Of a stretch of 44,424 bases of DNA, positions 32,303 to 40,317 are shown in pieces; the first letter of the stretch is position 1; the number at the start of each line of letters is the position of its first letter. Location of the stretch: contig JAHJKD010000010.1 of assembly GCA_018822435.1 (NCBI GenBank), forward strand, positions 1 through 44,424. Direction: 5' to 3'. The translations under genes and the position numbers were made by a program. The notes beneath the pieces were generated by a model that did not search any database, had not been told where the DNA came from, and worked only from the letters and a program-made list of their open reading frames with translations. This DNA comes from Patescibacteria group bacterium. GTDB lineage: Bacteria > Patescibacteriota > Patescibacteriia > UBA9570 > JAHJKD01.

Positions 32303-33118
32303 TTATATAATATCAGGAATATCTTTTACCCGGTCATATCTAAAAACCGGACCATCTTTGCACGTATATTTGTCTCCACAGGCGCAATGCTGGCATACGC
32401 CCACGCCGCAGCTCATCTTCCTTTCCAAAGACATGAATATATTTTTCTCAGGTACGCCTTTTTTTAAAAACTCAGCAATTACAAATTTGTACATAACAGG
32501 CGGGCCAATTATAAATACTTTAGAGTCTTTGTAAATTTTCGCTTTCTTGATCAGTTCTGTAATTAATCCGACATCTGCCTTCCATCTCGGATCCTGATTA
32601 TCTAAAGTAATATGCACTTCTGTTTCTTTTCTCCAAAGATCAAAATACCTCATGCAAACTAATTTATCAAAATGGGTTGTGCCGTAAAAAGTCTGCAAGC
32701 TTTTGACTTGTAAATATCCGTGGCAAAAATCATCCAAGAGCGGTTTTACGGCTGGCAAGCCAATGCCTCCGGCAACTAGAACCAAATGATCGTCAAGCTG
32801 GGGTTTGGGCCAACCTTTTCCAAAAGGTCCGCGAATAAAAACTTTATCGCCTTTTTTCATCTTAGCCAGTGCCTTGGTCACTCGCCCTGCTTCTCGGACC
32901 GTAATTTCAAAATGAGATTCTATGTGGGGAGAGGAAGAGATAGAAATCGGGGCTTCCCCAAGTTTAGGGACTCCTACTTGCACAAATTGCCCGGGTTCAA
33001 ACCAAAAATCTTCCTGATCTTTTTTATTTAAAAAACTAATCCAATAAGTATTAATGTCATCAGTTTCTTTCATGGCCTTCTTAATTATGGCTTCTTTTGG
33101 CTGGTATTCATTTTTCAT
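32303..33118 (-). CDS. hydG: Hydrogenase FAD/NAD(P)-binding subunit gamma (HydG)
   Basis: A 271-residue ferredoxin reductase-like subunit. The FAD domain is at about 1-105 (FVRGPFGKGWP type loop, here VFIRGPFGKGW), the NAD(P) domain starts at VAGGIGLPAVKPLL near residue 114, and the C-terminal [2Fe-2S] site has four cysteines (CGVGVCQHCACGDKYTC, near 236-252), typical of sulfhydrogenase gamma and dihydroorotate dehydrogenase electron-transfer subunits. It links NAD(P)H to the iron-sulfur chain of the hydrogenase. It overlaps hydB by 4 nt. Confidence 0.92.
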   Translation of the reverse strand: MKNEYQPKEAIIKKAMKETDDINTYWISFLNKKDQEDFWFEPGQFVQVGVPKLGEAPISISSSPHIESHFEITVREAGRVTKALAKMKKGDKVFIRGPFGKGWPKPQLDDHLVLVAGGIGLPAVKPLLDDFCHGYLQVKSLQTFYGTTHFDKLVCMRYFDLWRKETEVHITLDNQDPRWKADVGLITELIKKAKIYKDSKVFIIGPPVMYKFVIAEFLKKGVPEKNIFMSLERKMSCGVGVCQHCACGDKYTCKDGPVFRYDRVKDIPDII

Positions 33119-34026
33119 GATTCCTTAATTTGTTTAATTACTTTATTAATGTCAATTCCGACCGGACAGGCATTGGAACAACGGTTACAGCCCACGCACC
33201 CGGGCATATTATATTTATCCATATCACGCACAAACTTATGGTAATAATAAAAAAATATTCTTTGGGCGGTAGAATGTATAAATTTATGATCCCCGGCCAC
33301 TTCAGAAAATTCATGCTGGAAACAATTCGACCATTCTCTGTATCTATTGCCTTTTTCATCATCGGTAATTTCAAAACAATAACAGCACGGGCACACATAA
33401 GTACAGCGGCCGCATTCAATACAGCGCTTTCCCAGATCATCCCAAATTTTCTTTACTTCCCTATTTTTCAACTTTTCCCTGATGTCTATAGCGGCTTTGT
33501 CTAGCTGGCCTTCATGAAAGGGCCCGATAAAATTAATATGTTCATAATCTTTATAGCCAAGGTCATCTAATATTTTCTGGCCATCTTCACTGCCTGTATA
33601 ACAATGATAATTATTTTTTGTTGGTGCACATAAAAACAAATCAAATCTCAAATGTTCTAAAACATCTTTGCCAAAACTTAAAATGAAAGATTTATAAGCG
33701 ATCTTATCTTTTGGCGCGCTTGATAGTCCCACGATAATTGTATTTTTTAATCGCGCCTGATAATAAGGGTCGCGGGCGTAAACCTGGTCCCACAACTGGA
33801 AGGCTTTTAAATCAACCACATTCACTCCCAATAACACCTGCTTAGAATTATCAAGCGTTTCTATATATTTACCTTTTTCGTATTTGAAAATCTGTTGCTT
33901 AGGCGGAAAAAAATAATCTTTAAAAGGATGCCAGGGAATTTTACCGGCCTGATGCAAAAAATTATGGACCATATAGCCCTTATCTTCAAAATGCTTGATC
34001 AATTTTTCCATTTCCCTATTTGTCAT
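33115..34026 (-). CDS. hydB: Hydrogenase iron-sulfur subunit beta (HydB)
   Basis: A 303-residue subunit. The N-terminal two thirds match the sulfhydrogenase beta (4Fe-4S dicluster) fold. The cluster ligands are CIECGRCTYVCPCCYC (near residues 202-217) and CVGCNRCSNACPVG (near 277-290). It passes electrons between HydG and the HydDA core. Overlaps with porB upstream (4 nt, ATGA) and hydG downstream (4 nt) suggest coupled translation of PFOR and hydrogenase. Confidence 0.9.
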   Translation of the reverse strand: MTNREMEKLIKHFEDKGYMVHNFLHQAGKIPWHPFKDYFFPPKQQIFKYEKGKYIETLDNSKQVLLGVNVVDLKAFQLWDQVYARDPYYQARLKNTIIVGLSSAPKDKIAYKSFILSFGKDVLEHLRFDLFLCAPTKNNYHCYTGSEDGQKILDDLGYKDYEHINFIGPFHEGQLDKAAIDIREKLKNREVKKIWDDLGKRCIECGRCTYVCPCCYCFEITDDEKGNRYREWSNCFQHEFSEVAGDHKFIHSTAQRIFFYYYHKFVRDMDKYNMPGCVGCNRCSNACPVGIDINKVIKQIKES

Positions 34027-34934
34027 TCAGTCGCCAAGTTATACTTTTCAATATTTTTATCAGCTCTTACCTGAAGCTGCTTGATTAAATCTTTTCCCTT
34101 TTCGTCCTTGAATAAATGCTTAAACCTCTTTTGCGGTTTTAAAAACTCCTCTACTGAAACTTTTTTCTTTGGTACCTTTAAGGCAGTTGTAATTTCTCCG
34201 TATTCCGCTTCAAAAACCGGATACAGACCGCTTTGCTGGGCCAGCTTTCCTAATTTTACTGTCAGTTTCGTATCATAATTCCAGCCTGGCGTGCAGCCGC
34301 ATAAGATCTGCAGATATTTCGCCCCGGGCATGGTCAGGGCCTTTTTCACTTTTTTCTCAATATCGGCAATATGGCCGCAAGTTGTTTGCGCGACATAAGA
34401 AAGGTCATGAGCTATAGCAATGGCCGGCATGTCTTTCTTAAACAGCATATTTCCGGGAATTGCCTTGCCGGCTGGTGAAGTAGTTGTGCTGGCTCCGTGT
34501 GAAGTCGCGCCAGATGCTTGCACGCCTGTATTCATATAAGCTTCATTGTCATAGCAGACAACCAAAACATTATCTTTTCTTTCCCACAGCCCGGAAATCA
34601 GGCCCATGCCGATATCAAAAGTGCCGCCGTCCCCGGCCTGAGCAATGACATTGATATTTTTATCTTGCTTTTTATATTTAAGAGCCGCGGCCACTCCGGA
34701 AGCCACCGCTGAAGAATTCTCAAACAAAGAATGCATCCAGGGCAAACGCCAGGAAGAATTCGGATATTGCGAAGTCGTTACCTCAAGACATCCAGTACTG
34801 TTCAAAATAATAGTATTAGGTCCGGCGGCTTCAGCCACATGTCTTGCCGCCAAAAGTTCGCCACATCCGGCACAAGCAGTATGGCCCTCTGATAATAAAT
34901 ATTTATTTTTTGAATTGGTATTGTTTCTTTGCAT
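34023..34934 (-). CDS. porB: Pyruvate:ferredoxin oxidoreductase, beta subunit
   Basis: A 303-residue thiamine-diphosphate subunit. HTACAGCGELLAARHVAEA (residues 18-36) carries the first cluster cysteines, AQAGDGGTFDIGMG near 95 is the ThDP-Mg motif, and LQILCGCTPGWNYD near 205 is typical of PorB. It decarboxylates pyruvate and passes electrons to ferredoxin; a 2-oxoacid other than pyruvate cannot be fully excluded. It is separated from porA by 150 nt containing a pair of inverted repeats, and overlaps hydB by 4 nt. Confidence 0.9.
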   Translation of the reverse strand: MQRNNTNSKNKYLLSEGHTACAGCGELLAARHVAEAAGPNTIILNSTGCLEVTTSQYPNSSWRLPWMHSLFENSSAVASGVAAALKYKKQDKNINVIAQAGDGGTFDIGMGLISGLWERKDNVLVVCYDNEAYMNTGVQASGATSHGASTTTSPAGKAIPGNMLFKKDMPAIAIAHDLSYVAQTTCGHIADIEKKVKKALTMPGAKYLQILCGCTPGWNYDTKLTVKLGKLAQQSGLYPVFEAEYGEITTALKVPKKKVSVEEFLKPQKRFKHLFKDEKGKDLIKQLQVRADKNIEKYNLATE

Positions 34935-34956
34935 ATTTTTTTAATCCCATGCTCGC

Positions 34957-35081
34957 CCTTCGGTACAATTTCTTGCTTCGCTCGAAATCACTCAGGGCTT
35001 CGCTTCAAATTAATAAGACCGCTTATTTTTCTTCAGGAAAACCCTGAGTGCCCGGAGCGTAGCGGAGGGTGTATCGAAGGG
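34957..35081. repeat. Inverted pair of CCCTGAG..CGAAGGG repeats
   Basis: Copy 1 on the minus strand (34957-34998) and copy 2 on the plus strand (35042-35081) both run CCCTGAGTG...CGAAGGG over 40-42 nt. Together they could fold into a long hairpin in the porA-porB spacer. This style of repeat is common and dispersed in many genomes. Shorter relatives lie at 22671-22691 and 38253-38269. Confidence 0.65.
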
Positions 35082-35084
35082 TTT

Positions 35085-36224
35085 TCATTCAGGATATATA
35101 AACTCTAATTTTTTATCTGTACCTTTGGCTTTTTTAACAATTTCTTTGATCACGCCCTTAGTGGCATCTTTGCCGCCTAAGCCAACCACAAAATTCTTGA
35201 CCGGTTTATCAATATGCTGTTTTACCTCGCCGCCAAGTATGCCTTCATTGCCCAGTGACAAACATTTCTCCACGACCGCAATATTTTTAGCTTTTTCCAA
35301 AGCTTTTTTAATTTCTTCACCAGGGAACGGCCGGAGGCATCTGACTTTTAAAATTCCCACTTTCTCACCTTTTTCTCTTAATTCATCCACTACATCCTTC
35401 ATTGTCCCGAGCACTGACCCGAACGAAACTAAAACAGTTTCCGCGTCATTTAATTTATATCCCTCTGTAAATCCATCACCACTGCCGCGGCCAAATTGGT
35501 CTTTATAAATTCTATTTTCTTGGTTAATGACTTTTCGGGAACTTTCAACTATTTCATATAATTCTTGCCTTAATTCCATATAAGTTTCCGGGGTAGCAAA
35601 GGCGCCGAACGTTCTAGGATTTTTAATATTCAAAAACTCATTTGCTTTTGGTTTATAGGCCGGCAGATATTTTTTAACGTCTGCCTGGGAAGGCATGTCA
35701 AGCGGTTCATAGGTGTGCGTGAGCACATAACCGTCCATATTTACCATGACCGGCAATTTTACTCGTTCGGAAATCTTAAAAGCTTGGATATGCATATCGA
35801 TCGCTTCCTGATTATCCTCGGCATAAAGCATGATCCAGCCGGAATCCCTGACCGTGACCGCATCTTGCTGGTCGTTCCAAATATTTATCGGCGCAGAAAT
35901 CGCTCGATTTGCAACTGATAATACCAATGGCAATCTCATGCCGGCAATATTGAACAAAACTTCTGCCATTAAAAGCAATCCTTGTGAGGAAGTAGCGGAA
36001 TAAGATCGCACGCCAGCCGCGACCGCGCCCTCAACTATACTGGCCGCTGCAAATTCGCTTTCGCCCAGCACATATTCATAATCAGCCTGGCCATTAGCCT
36101 TGAAATCAGCCAGCCTTTCCACAATATGCGTTTGCGGGGTGATCGGATAAGCCGAAACAACCCCAGGTGCGCACATCCTGACGGCTTCAGCGACTGCATG
36201 TGATCCTTCTAATATCTTACGCAT
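35085..36224 (-). CDS. porA: Pyruvate:ferredoxin oxidoreductase, alpha subunit
   Basis: A 379-residue subunit with the substrate-binding domain: EGSHAVAEAVRMCAPGVVSAYPITPQTHIVE at the N-terminus (the YPITPQT signature), FAAASIVEGAVAAGVRSYSATSSQGL near residue 57, and domain II with VLVSFGSVLGTMKDVVDELRE and VRCLRPFPGEEI. It is about 380 residues, normal for four-subunit PFOR. Two nucleotides separate its start from the porD stop. Its stop lies just beyond the repeat pair. Confidence 0.92.
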   Translation of the reverse strand: MRKILEGSHAVAEAVRMCAPGVVSAYPITPQTHIVERLADFKANGQADYEYVLGESEFAAASIVEGAVAAGVRSYSATSSQGLLLMAEVLFNIAGMRLPLVLSVANRAISAPINIWNDQQDAVTVRDSGWIMLYAEDNQEAIDMHIQAFKISERVKLPVMVNMDGYVLTHTYEPLDMPSQADVKKYLPAYKPKANEFLNIKNPRTFGAFATPETYMELRQELYEIVESSRKVINQENRIYKDQFGRGSGDGFTEGYKLNDAETVLVSFGSVLGTMKDVVDELREKGEKVGILKVRCLRPFPGEEIKKALEKAKNIAVVEKCLSLGNEGILGGEVKQHIDKPVKNFVVGLGGKDATKGVIKEIVKKAKGTDKKLEFIYPE

Positions 36225-36226
36225 AA

Positions 36227-36505
36227 TTATTTCTCTTCAAATTTCATTTCTATACACTTAACCGGGCATTCTTCGGCACAAAGACCGCAGCCCTTGCAAT
36301 AATCCAGGTCATTATCATAATATTCATGGCCAGCTTTATTCTTTTTCCCGACTTTATAACAAATGCCTTCCGGACATACTTTGTCGCATGTCCCACAACC
36401 AATGCATTTTTCATGGTCAACCACGGGATAATAAGTCCGCCAAGATCCTGTCTTGTTTTTCATTGTTCCGCCTGGTTCAGCTGAAAGATCCTGTTTTTTA
36501 GCCAT
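36227..36505 (-). CDS. porD: Pyruvate:ferredoxin oxidoreductase, delta (ferredoxin) subunit
   Basis: A 92-residue 2[4Fe-4S] ferredoxin subunit. The motifs CIGCGTCDKVCPEGIC (about 36-51) and CKGCGLCAEECPVKC (about 70-84) give eight ligands. The N-terminal GGTMKNKTGSWRTYYPVVD is typical of PorD. It overlaps the porG end by 8 nt. Confidence 0.93.
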   Translation of the reverse strand: MAKKQDLSAEPGGTMKNKTGSWRTYYPVVDHEKCIGCGTCDKVCPEGICYKVGKKNKAGHEYYDNDLDYCKGCGLCAEECPVKCIEMKFEEK

Positions 36506-37124
36506 TTTTACACAAAACCTTTAATTTATTTTTATCATCTTTACTAATCGAACAGACTTTGGGAGTCAATTTGCAGTATTTGTCCCCTTCAGACGCATAG
36601 CAAAAAGCAGTATTAGCCGCTTTTATATTGACTTCCGCTAAAGCGGGGGGGAAATGTTGGCAAATTGCATGCCGAATAGCAGAAAATTTAATCAAACCTG
36701 ATATTCCGGCAAAAGCGCCCAGCATTGTCGTATTAATAATCGGCTTGCCAATAATTTCCATAGCAATCTTCACTGCCGGAATAGTTAAAATCTTATAATC
36801 TTTTGAAAAACCAAAGTCTTTGATCTCTTTTTCCGAATTAATAATAACCGGTGTATTCTTTTCACATCCGGCAAACACGTCCACAACTTCAAGTAAAGTC
36901 GGGTCCTGCACAATAATCGCTTCCGGAGTATACACTCTTTCTCGCAACCTGATCGGCTTTGAAGAAACCCGAACATAAGCTTGGACAGGAGCGCCACGCC
37001 TTTCTACGCCAAAATGAGGGAAAGCTTGCGCATCATATCCCTCATCAAACGCAGCTACAGCAAGAAGCTCAGCCGCTGTTACTGATCCCTGGCCTCCGCG
37101 GCCATGAATTCTAATTTCTAACAT
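36498..37124 (-). CDS. porG: Pyruvate:ferredoxin oxidoreductase, gamma subunit
   Basis: A 208-residue subunit: IRIHGRGGQGSVTAAELLAVAAF at the N-terminus and AFPHFGVERRGAPVQAYVR near residue 38, both signatures of PorG, and NTTMLGAFAG near 135. It is the first gene of the PFOR-hydrogenase run. ATG 37124 is six nucleotides from an extended -10 box, so translation is predicted to start on a leaderless mRNA. Confidence 0.93.
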   Translation of the reverse strand: MLEIRIHGRGGQGSVTAAELLAVAAFDEGYDAQAFPHFGVERRGAPVQAYVRVSSKPIRLRERVYTPEAIIVQDPTLLEVVDVFAGCEKNTPVIINSEKEIKDFGFSKDYKILTIPAVKIAMEIIGKPIINTTMLGAFAGISGLIKFSAIRHAICQHFPPALAEVNIKAANTAFCYASEGDKYCKLTPKVCSISKDDKNKLKVLCKNG

Positions 37125-37130
37125 GCCGTG

Positions 37131-37141
37131 ATTATAACATA
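37131..37141 (-). promoter_or_regulatory. Leaderless extended -10 promoter of the por-hyd operon
   Basis: Minus-strand TATGTTATAAT (37141-37131), then CACGGC, then ATG 37124. It is the same 11-mer and spacing as at rpiB. The -35 region coincides with the T-tract of the terminator of the upstream gene. Confidence 0.6.
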
Positions 37142-37153
37142 TTTTAAATTAAT

Positions 37154-37183
37154 AAAAAAGGCCTCCAGTATTGGCTGGAGACC
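37154..37183 (-). terminator. Rho-independent terminator after the glutaredoxin gene
   Basis: On the minus strand GGTCTCCAG pairs with CTGGAGGCC (with one T-G wobble) around a 6-nt loop, followed by TTTTTT. It separates the upstream redox genes from the por-hyd operon. Confidence 0.75.
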
Positions 37184-37261
37184 AGAAGTTATGCGCAAGT
37201 GCAAGGATCATTGCCGCATGTTGGGCATGGTTCTCTCATAATAAATAGGGTTAATAATTAA

Positions 37262-37507
37262 CTATTTAACACCTAATAATTCCTTTAGCTTTGCTTCATC
37301 AAAGCCGACAATAACTTCTTCACTGCCGTCTTTTTCTACTACGATAACAGGGACGCCCATTTGACCGGACTTATCCACCATTTCCTGGGCCGCTTTTTCG
37401 TCTTCAGCGACATTAACATCATCATACTCAACATTGGACTTTTTAAAGAATTCTTTTGCCATGTTGCAGTACGGACATGTTGGGGTTGAATAGATCTTAA
37501 CTGCCAT
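37262..37507 (-). CDS. Glutaredoxin-like protein
   Basis: An 81-residue single-domain protein. The active site is STPTCPYCNMAKEFF with CPYC at about 11-14, the cis-Pro loop is MGVPVIVV near 50, and VGFDEAKLKELL is the C-terminal helix typical of NrdH/glutaredoxin-like proteins. It is a cytoplasmic thiol-disulfide oxidoreductase. It lies 33 nt after the DsbA-like gene and is followed by a good terminator. Confidence 0.9.
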   Translation of the reverse strand: MAVKIYSTPTCPYCNMAKEFFKKSNVEYDDVNVAEDEKAAQEMVDKSGQMGVPVIVVEKDGSEEVIVGFDEAKLKELLGVK

Positions 37508-37540
37508 ATTTTTCTTCTTAATTATTACTAATTAATATTA

Positions 37541-38281
37541 CTATTTTTGTAAATAAAAGTCCAATAATTGGCGGAAATACTCTTCTGTAGGCACACCTTC
37601 AAATTTTTCCCCATTTACAAAAAAAGTCGGTGTTCCTCCTACCTGATGTAAAACGCCTTCTTTTAAATCCTTTTGAATTTCTTCGTCATATTTTCTCGTA
37701 TCAAAGCAAACTTCAAATTGCGTGTCATTCAAGCCTATCTGCTGGGCATATATTTTTAAATCTGTTTCAGATAAATTTTCCTGGTTCTGAAAAAGTTTAT
37801 CGTGCATCGGCCAAAAACCGCCCTGTTCATTGGCGCACTCGGCTGCTAACGCCGCGTTCATGGCATTATCATGGATGCTTTCCAAAGGAAAATGCCGAAA
37901 TACAAAAACAACTCTGTCGTCATATTCATCAATTATCGCTTTCTTTACTGGAAATAACTGTTTGCAAATTGGGCACTCAAAATCTTCAAAAAATATTACC
38001 TCCACTGGAGAATCTTCTGGTCCGAGAAATGGATTATTATCTCGGCCCGGATATATCCTGCCTGGATCAATTTCATTCGTATTGGCAAATTCGGCATTCG
38101 TATTCTCAAATTCTGTAATCATCTCCCCTGCTTCTATCTTTTCTTTATACTGCCACACAGTTATGCCGAAGGCGACCAAGCCGGATAAAATTAAAAATAC
38201 ACAAATTAATATAATAATTCCCCAACTGCTTACCCAAAATGATTTTCTATTGTCTCGAGCTTGTCGAGAGATTTCACTCAT
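37541..38281 (-). CDS. Membrane-anchored DsbA-like thiol oxidoreductase
   Basis: A 246-residue protein: transmembrane helix at about 18-43, linker, then a DsbA/Thioredoxin_4 domain with FFEDFECPICKQLFP (CPIC near residue 98) and cis-Pro in HQVGGTPTFFVNGEKF near 217. It acts outside the membrane in disulfide exchange. The first 12 residues (SEISRQARDN) are encoded by a palindromic repeat, 38253-38269; no other in-frame ATG precedes the membrane helix, so the repeat seems to supply the start region. It resembles the protein at 18306. Confidence 0.87.
   Translation of the reverse strand: MSEISRQARDNRKSFWVSSWGIIILICVFLILSGLVAFGITVWQYKEKIEAGEMITEFENTNAEFANTNEIDPGRIYPGRDNNPFLGPEDSPVEVIFFEDFECPICKQLFPVKKAIIDEYDDRVVFVFRHFPLESIHDNAMNAALAAECANEQGGFWPMHDKLFQNQENLSETDLKIYAQQIGLNDTQFEVCFDTRKYDEEIQKDLKEGVLHQVGGTPTFFVNGEKFEGVPTEEYFRQLLDFYLQK
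38253..38269. repeat. Small palindrome within the start of the DsbA-like gene
   Basis: TCTCGA (38253-38258) pairs with TCGAGA (38264-38269) around a 5-nt loop. It encodes the SRQARD stretch of the adjacent protein, and looks like a member of the dispersed REP-like family. Confidence 0.5.
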
Positions 38282-38288
38282 ATTATTT

Positions 38289-39191
38289 TTATTTTATTTT
38301 ACATAGACTGCACTCCGAACCATGGCACTTTTTATATTCAAACTGGATCGTGGGATGCTGGATATCAAATTCCTTTTCCAGCATCTTCCGGAGCTCTTCA
38401 TATATTTTATCACTTTCTGAAATTTTGCAATCATTGATCTGCACATGCCCGGCCATGGCATACTTGCCCGAAGTTATTGTCCAGACATGCAAATCATGCA
38501 CGCACCTGACCATTTTGTGTTCATTAATTTTTTCTCTAACTTTTTCTAGATCAACATCTTTAGGCGTTGACTCTGTCAAAATCTGAGTTGAGTCCATAAT
38601 TAACTTCACTGCCCCCCTGACTACAAATAAAGCAATCACAATAGATATTATCGGATCAATATACATCCAACCAGTTGCTAAAATAATAATCGCGGCAATA
38701 ATTACTCCCAGAGAAGTAAGCGCGTCAGATAAAACATGCCAAAAAGCGCCTTTGATATTTATGTCTTCATGGGAATGGCCGGCATGTGATTTCACACCAG
38801 TCTTCCCCAAAACTAACATAGCCACCGCATTCGCTATTAAACCGACAATCGCCACAATCAAAGTCAGGCCACCAGCCACTGGTTCTGGCGCAAACAATCT
38901 TTGAATTGCTTCATAAAATATATAAACAGAAACCAACACTAATAATATTCCATTAAACAACGCCGCTATCACTTCCCACCGCAAATACCCGAATGTCTTT
39001 TCCGCCGTCGCCGGCCTTTTCGCGATCTGCACGGCCACCAAAGCCATCACCAAAGCCAAAAAGTCCACCAGCATGTGCCCGGCATCAGATAGCAGGGCTA
39101 AACTATTGGAGAAAAAAGCACCGACTATTTCTACAAATAAAATAATGCTGGTCAGTAATATAGCAATTGAGAGGCCCCTCGCTTTGGTCAT
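38289..39191 (-). CDS. Cation diffusion facilitator (CDF/ZitB-like) transporter
   Basis: A 300-residue CDF antiporter with six helices. Metal-site signatures are ALLSDAGHMLVDFLAL (TM2, about 32-47) and FWHVLSDALTSLGV (TM5, about 152-165), with a His-rich loop GHSHEDINIKG between TM4 and TM5. The cytoplasmic domain contains VHDLHVWTITSGKYAMAGHV. The C-terminus ends in a cysteine cluster, CHGSECSLCK, that could sense or bind zinc. Probably exports Zn2+ or related ions. It lies 7 nt before the DsbA-like gene and 4 nt after the aldolase stop. Confidence 0.92.
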   Translation of the reverse strand: MTKARGLSIAILLTSIILFVEIVGAFFSNSLALLSDAGHMLVDFLALVMALVAVQIAKRPATAEKTFGYLRWEVIAALFNGILLVLVSVYIFYEAIQRLFAPEPVAGGLTLIVAIVGLIANAVAMLVLGKTGVKSHAGHSHEDINIKGAFWHVLSDALTSLGVIIAAIIILATGWMYIDPIISIVIALFVVRGAVKLIMDSTQILTESTPKDVDLEKVREKINEHKMVRCVHDLHVWTITSGKYAMAGHVQINDCKISESDKIYEELRKMLEKEFDIQHPTIQFEYKKCHGSECSLCKIK

Positions 39192-39195
39192 GTAC

Positions 39196-40188
39196 TTATT
39201 TATAAAAAGCTTTTGCTTCTTCTAATGTCACATCCTTAATCTCAGACGCATGCCCAGCTGTATAAAAGTCCTTCATTCTTTCCGCGATCATTTCATACAA
39301 GGCGTCCCGGGCCGGGCCAAGATATTTACGCGGATCAAATTCCTCTGGTTTTTCAGTCAGAATCTTACGAATAGTACCCGTAATGACCATGCGGCCATCC
39401 GTATCGACATTAACTTTAGCCACGCCAAATGGAATCACGGACTGGATCTGGGCAACAGGCACGCCGCAGGCATCCGGCATTTTGCCGCCCCATTTATTGA
39501 CCAGGTCAACCAGTTCTTTCGGCACAGAAGATGAGCCATGCATGACCAATGGCAATTCCGGCATCTTCTTATTGATCTCTTTGACAATATCCAAAGCCAA
39601 TTTTGGCTCTTCTTTAAATTTATAAGCGCCATGGGACGTGCCGATGGCCACGGCCAGAGAATCGACTCCGGTTTCTTTGACAAACTCCACGGCTTGATCC
39701 GGGTCAGTCAGATTAACTTCCCCTGAACCAACTCCGTCTTCAATTCCTCCCAAAGTTCCCAGCTCCCCTTCAACTGTCACGCCAAACGGATGCGCATATT
39801 CCACTACTTTTTTTGTAATCTCTACATTTTCTTCAAAAGTTGTCGGGGTCTTAGAATCTTCTTTTAAAGAACCGTCAATCATTACAGAAGTAAAGCCCAG
39901 GTCAATTGCTTGCTTGACTGTTTCCAAAGAATTTCCATGATCAAGATGAACAGCTAAGGGAACTTCCGGATTATCAATCACAGCCGCTTCCATCAGTTTC
40001 TTTAAATATATTAAATTAGAATATTCCAGAGCGCCGCGGGAAGCCTGGATAATGACCGGTGACATGGTTTCCTTGGCCGCCGCCATGATCGCCTGGATCT
40101 GCTCCATGTTGTTCACATTAAAAGCGCCGACCGCGTATTTGTTTTTTACGGCATCGTCTAATAAAATTTTGGCTGGTACTAATGGCAT
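39196..40188 (-). CDS. fba: Class II fructose-bisphosphate aldolase
   Basis: A 330-residue zinc aldolase: AVGAFNVNNMEQIQAIM near residue 17, zinc-binding HLDHGNSLETV near 81, MIDGS near 107, VEGELGTLGGIEDG near 140 (metal-binding Glu), VMHGSSSVPKELV near 214 and VNVDTDGRM near 259. It splits fructose-1,6-bisphosphate. It follows the phosphofructokinase gene after a 129-nt spacer full of inverted repeats. Confidence 0.93.
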   Translation of the reverse strand: MPLVPAKILLDDAVKNKYAVGAFNVNNMEQIQAIMAAAKETMSPVIIQASRGALEYSNLIYLKKLMEAAVIDNPEVPLAVHLDHGNSLETVKQAIDLGFTSVMIDGSLKEDSKTPTTFEENVEITKKVVEYAHPFGVTVEGELGTLGGIEDGVGSGEVNLTDPDQAVEFVKETGVDSLAVAIGTSHGAYKFKEEPKLALDIVKEINKKMPELPLVMHGSSSVPKELVDLVNKWGGKMPDACGVPVAQIQSVIPFGVAKVNVDTDGRMVITGTIRKILTEKPEEFDPRKYLGPARDALYEMIAERMKDFYTAGHASEIKDVTLEEAKAFYK

Positions 40189-40226
40189 ATTTTTTATTGT
40201 TAGTTATTAATTATTTTCACACACAG

Positions 40227-40313
40227 TACCGCGAATTTTTCGCGGGCGCGAATCATTTTTGGATAATTCTGAATTAATCAATCGTAATTCGCGCCTGCGA
40301 TTGATTAGCGGTA
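40227..40313 (-). promoter_or_regulatory. Structured spacer between pfk and fba
   Basis: Several inverted repeats overlap: TACCGC/GCGGTA (40227-40232/40308-40313), a hairpin CCGCGAA/TTCGCGG (40229-40245), GGCGCGAAT/ATTCGCGCC (within 40244-40296) and AATCAATCG/CGATTGATT (40276-40306). Some are mutually exclusive, as in an attenuator or a folded mobile repeat. No T-tract follows on the minus strand. Confidence 0.45.
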
Positions 40314-40317
40314 ATGT

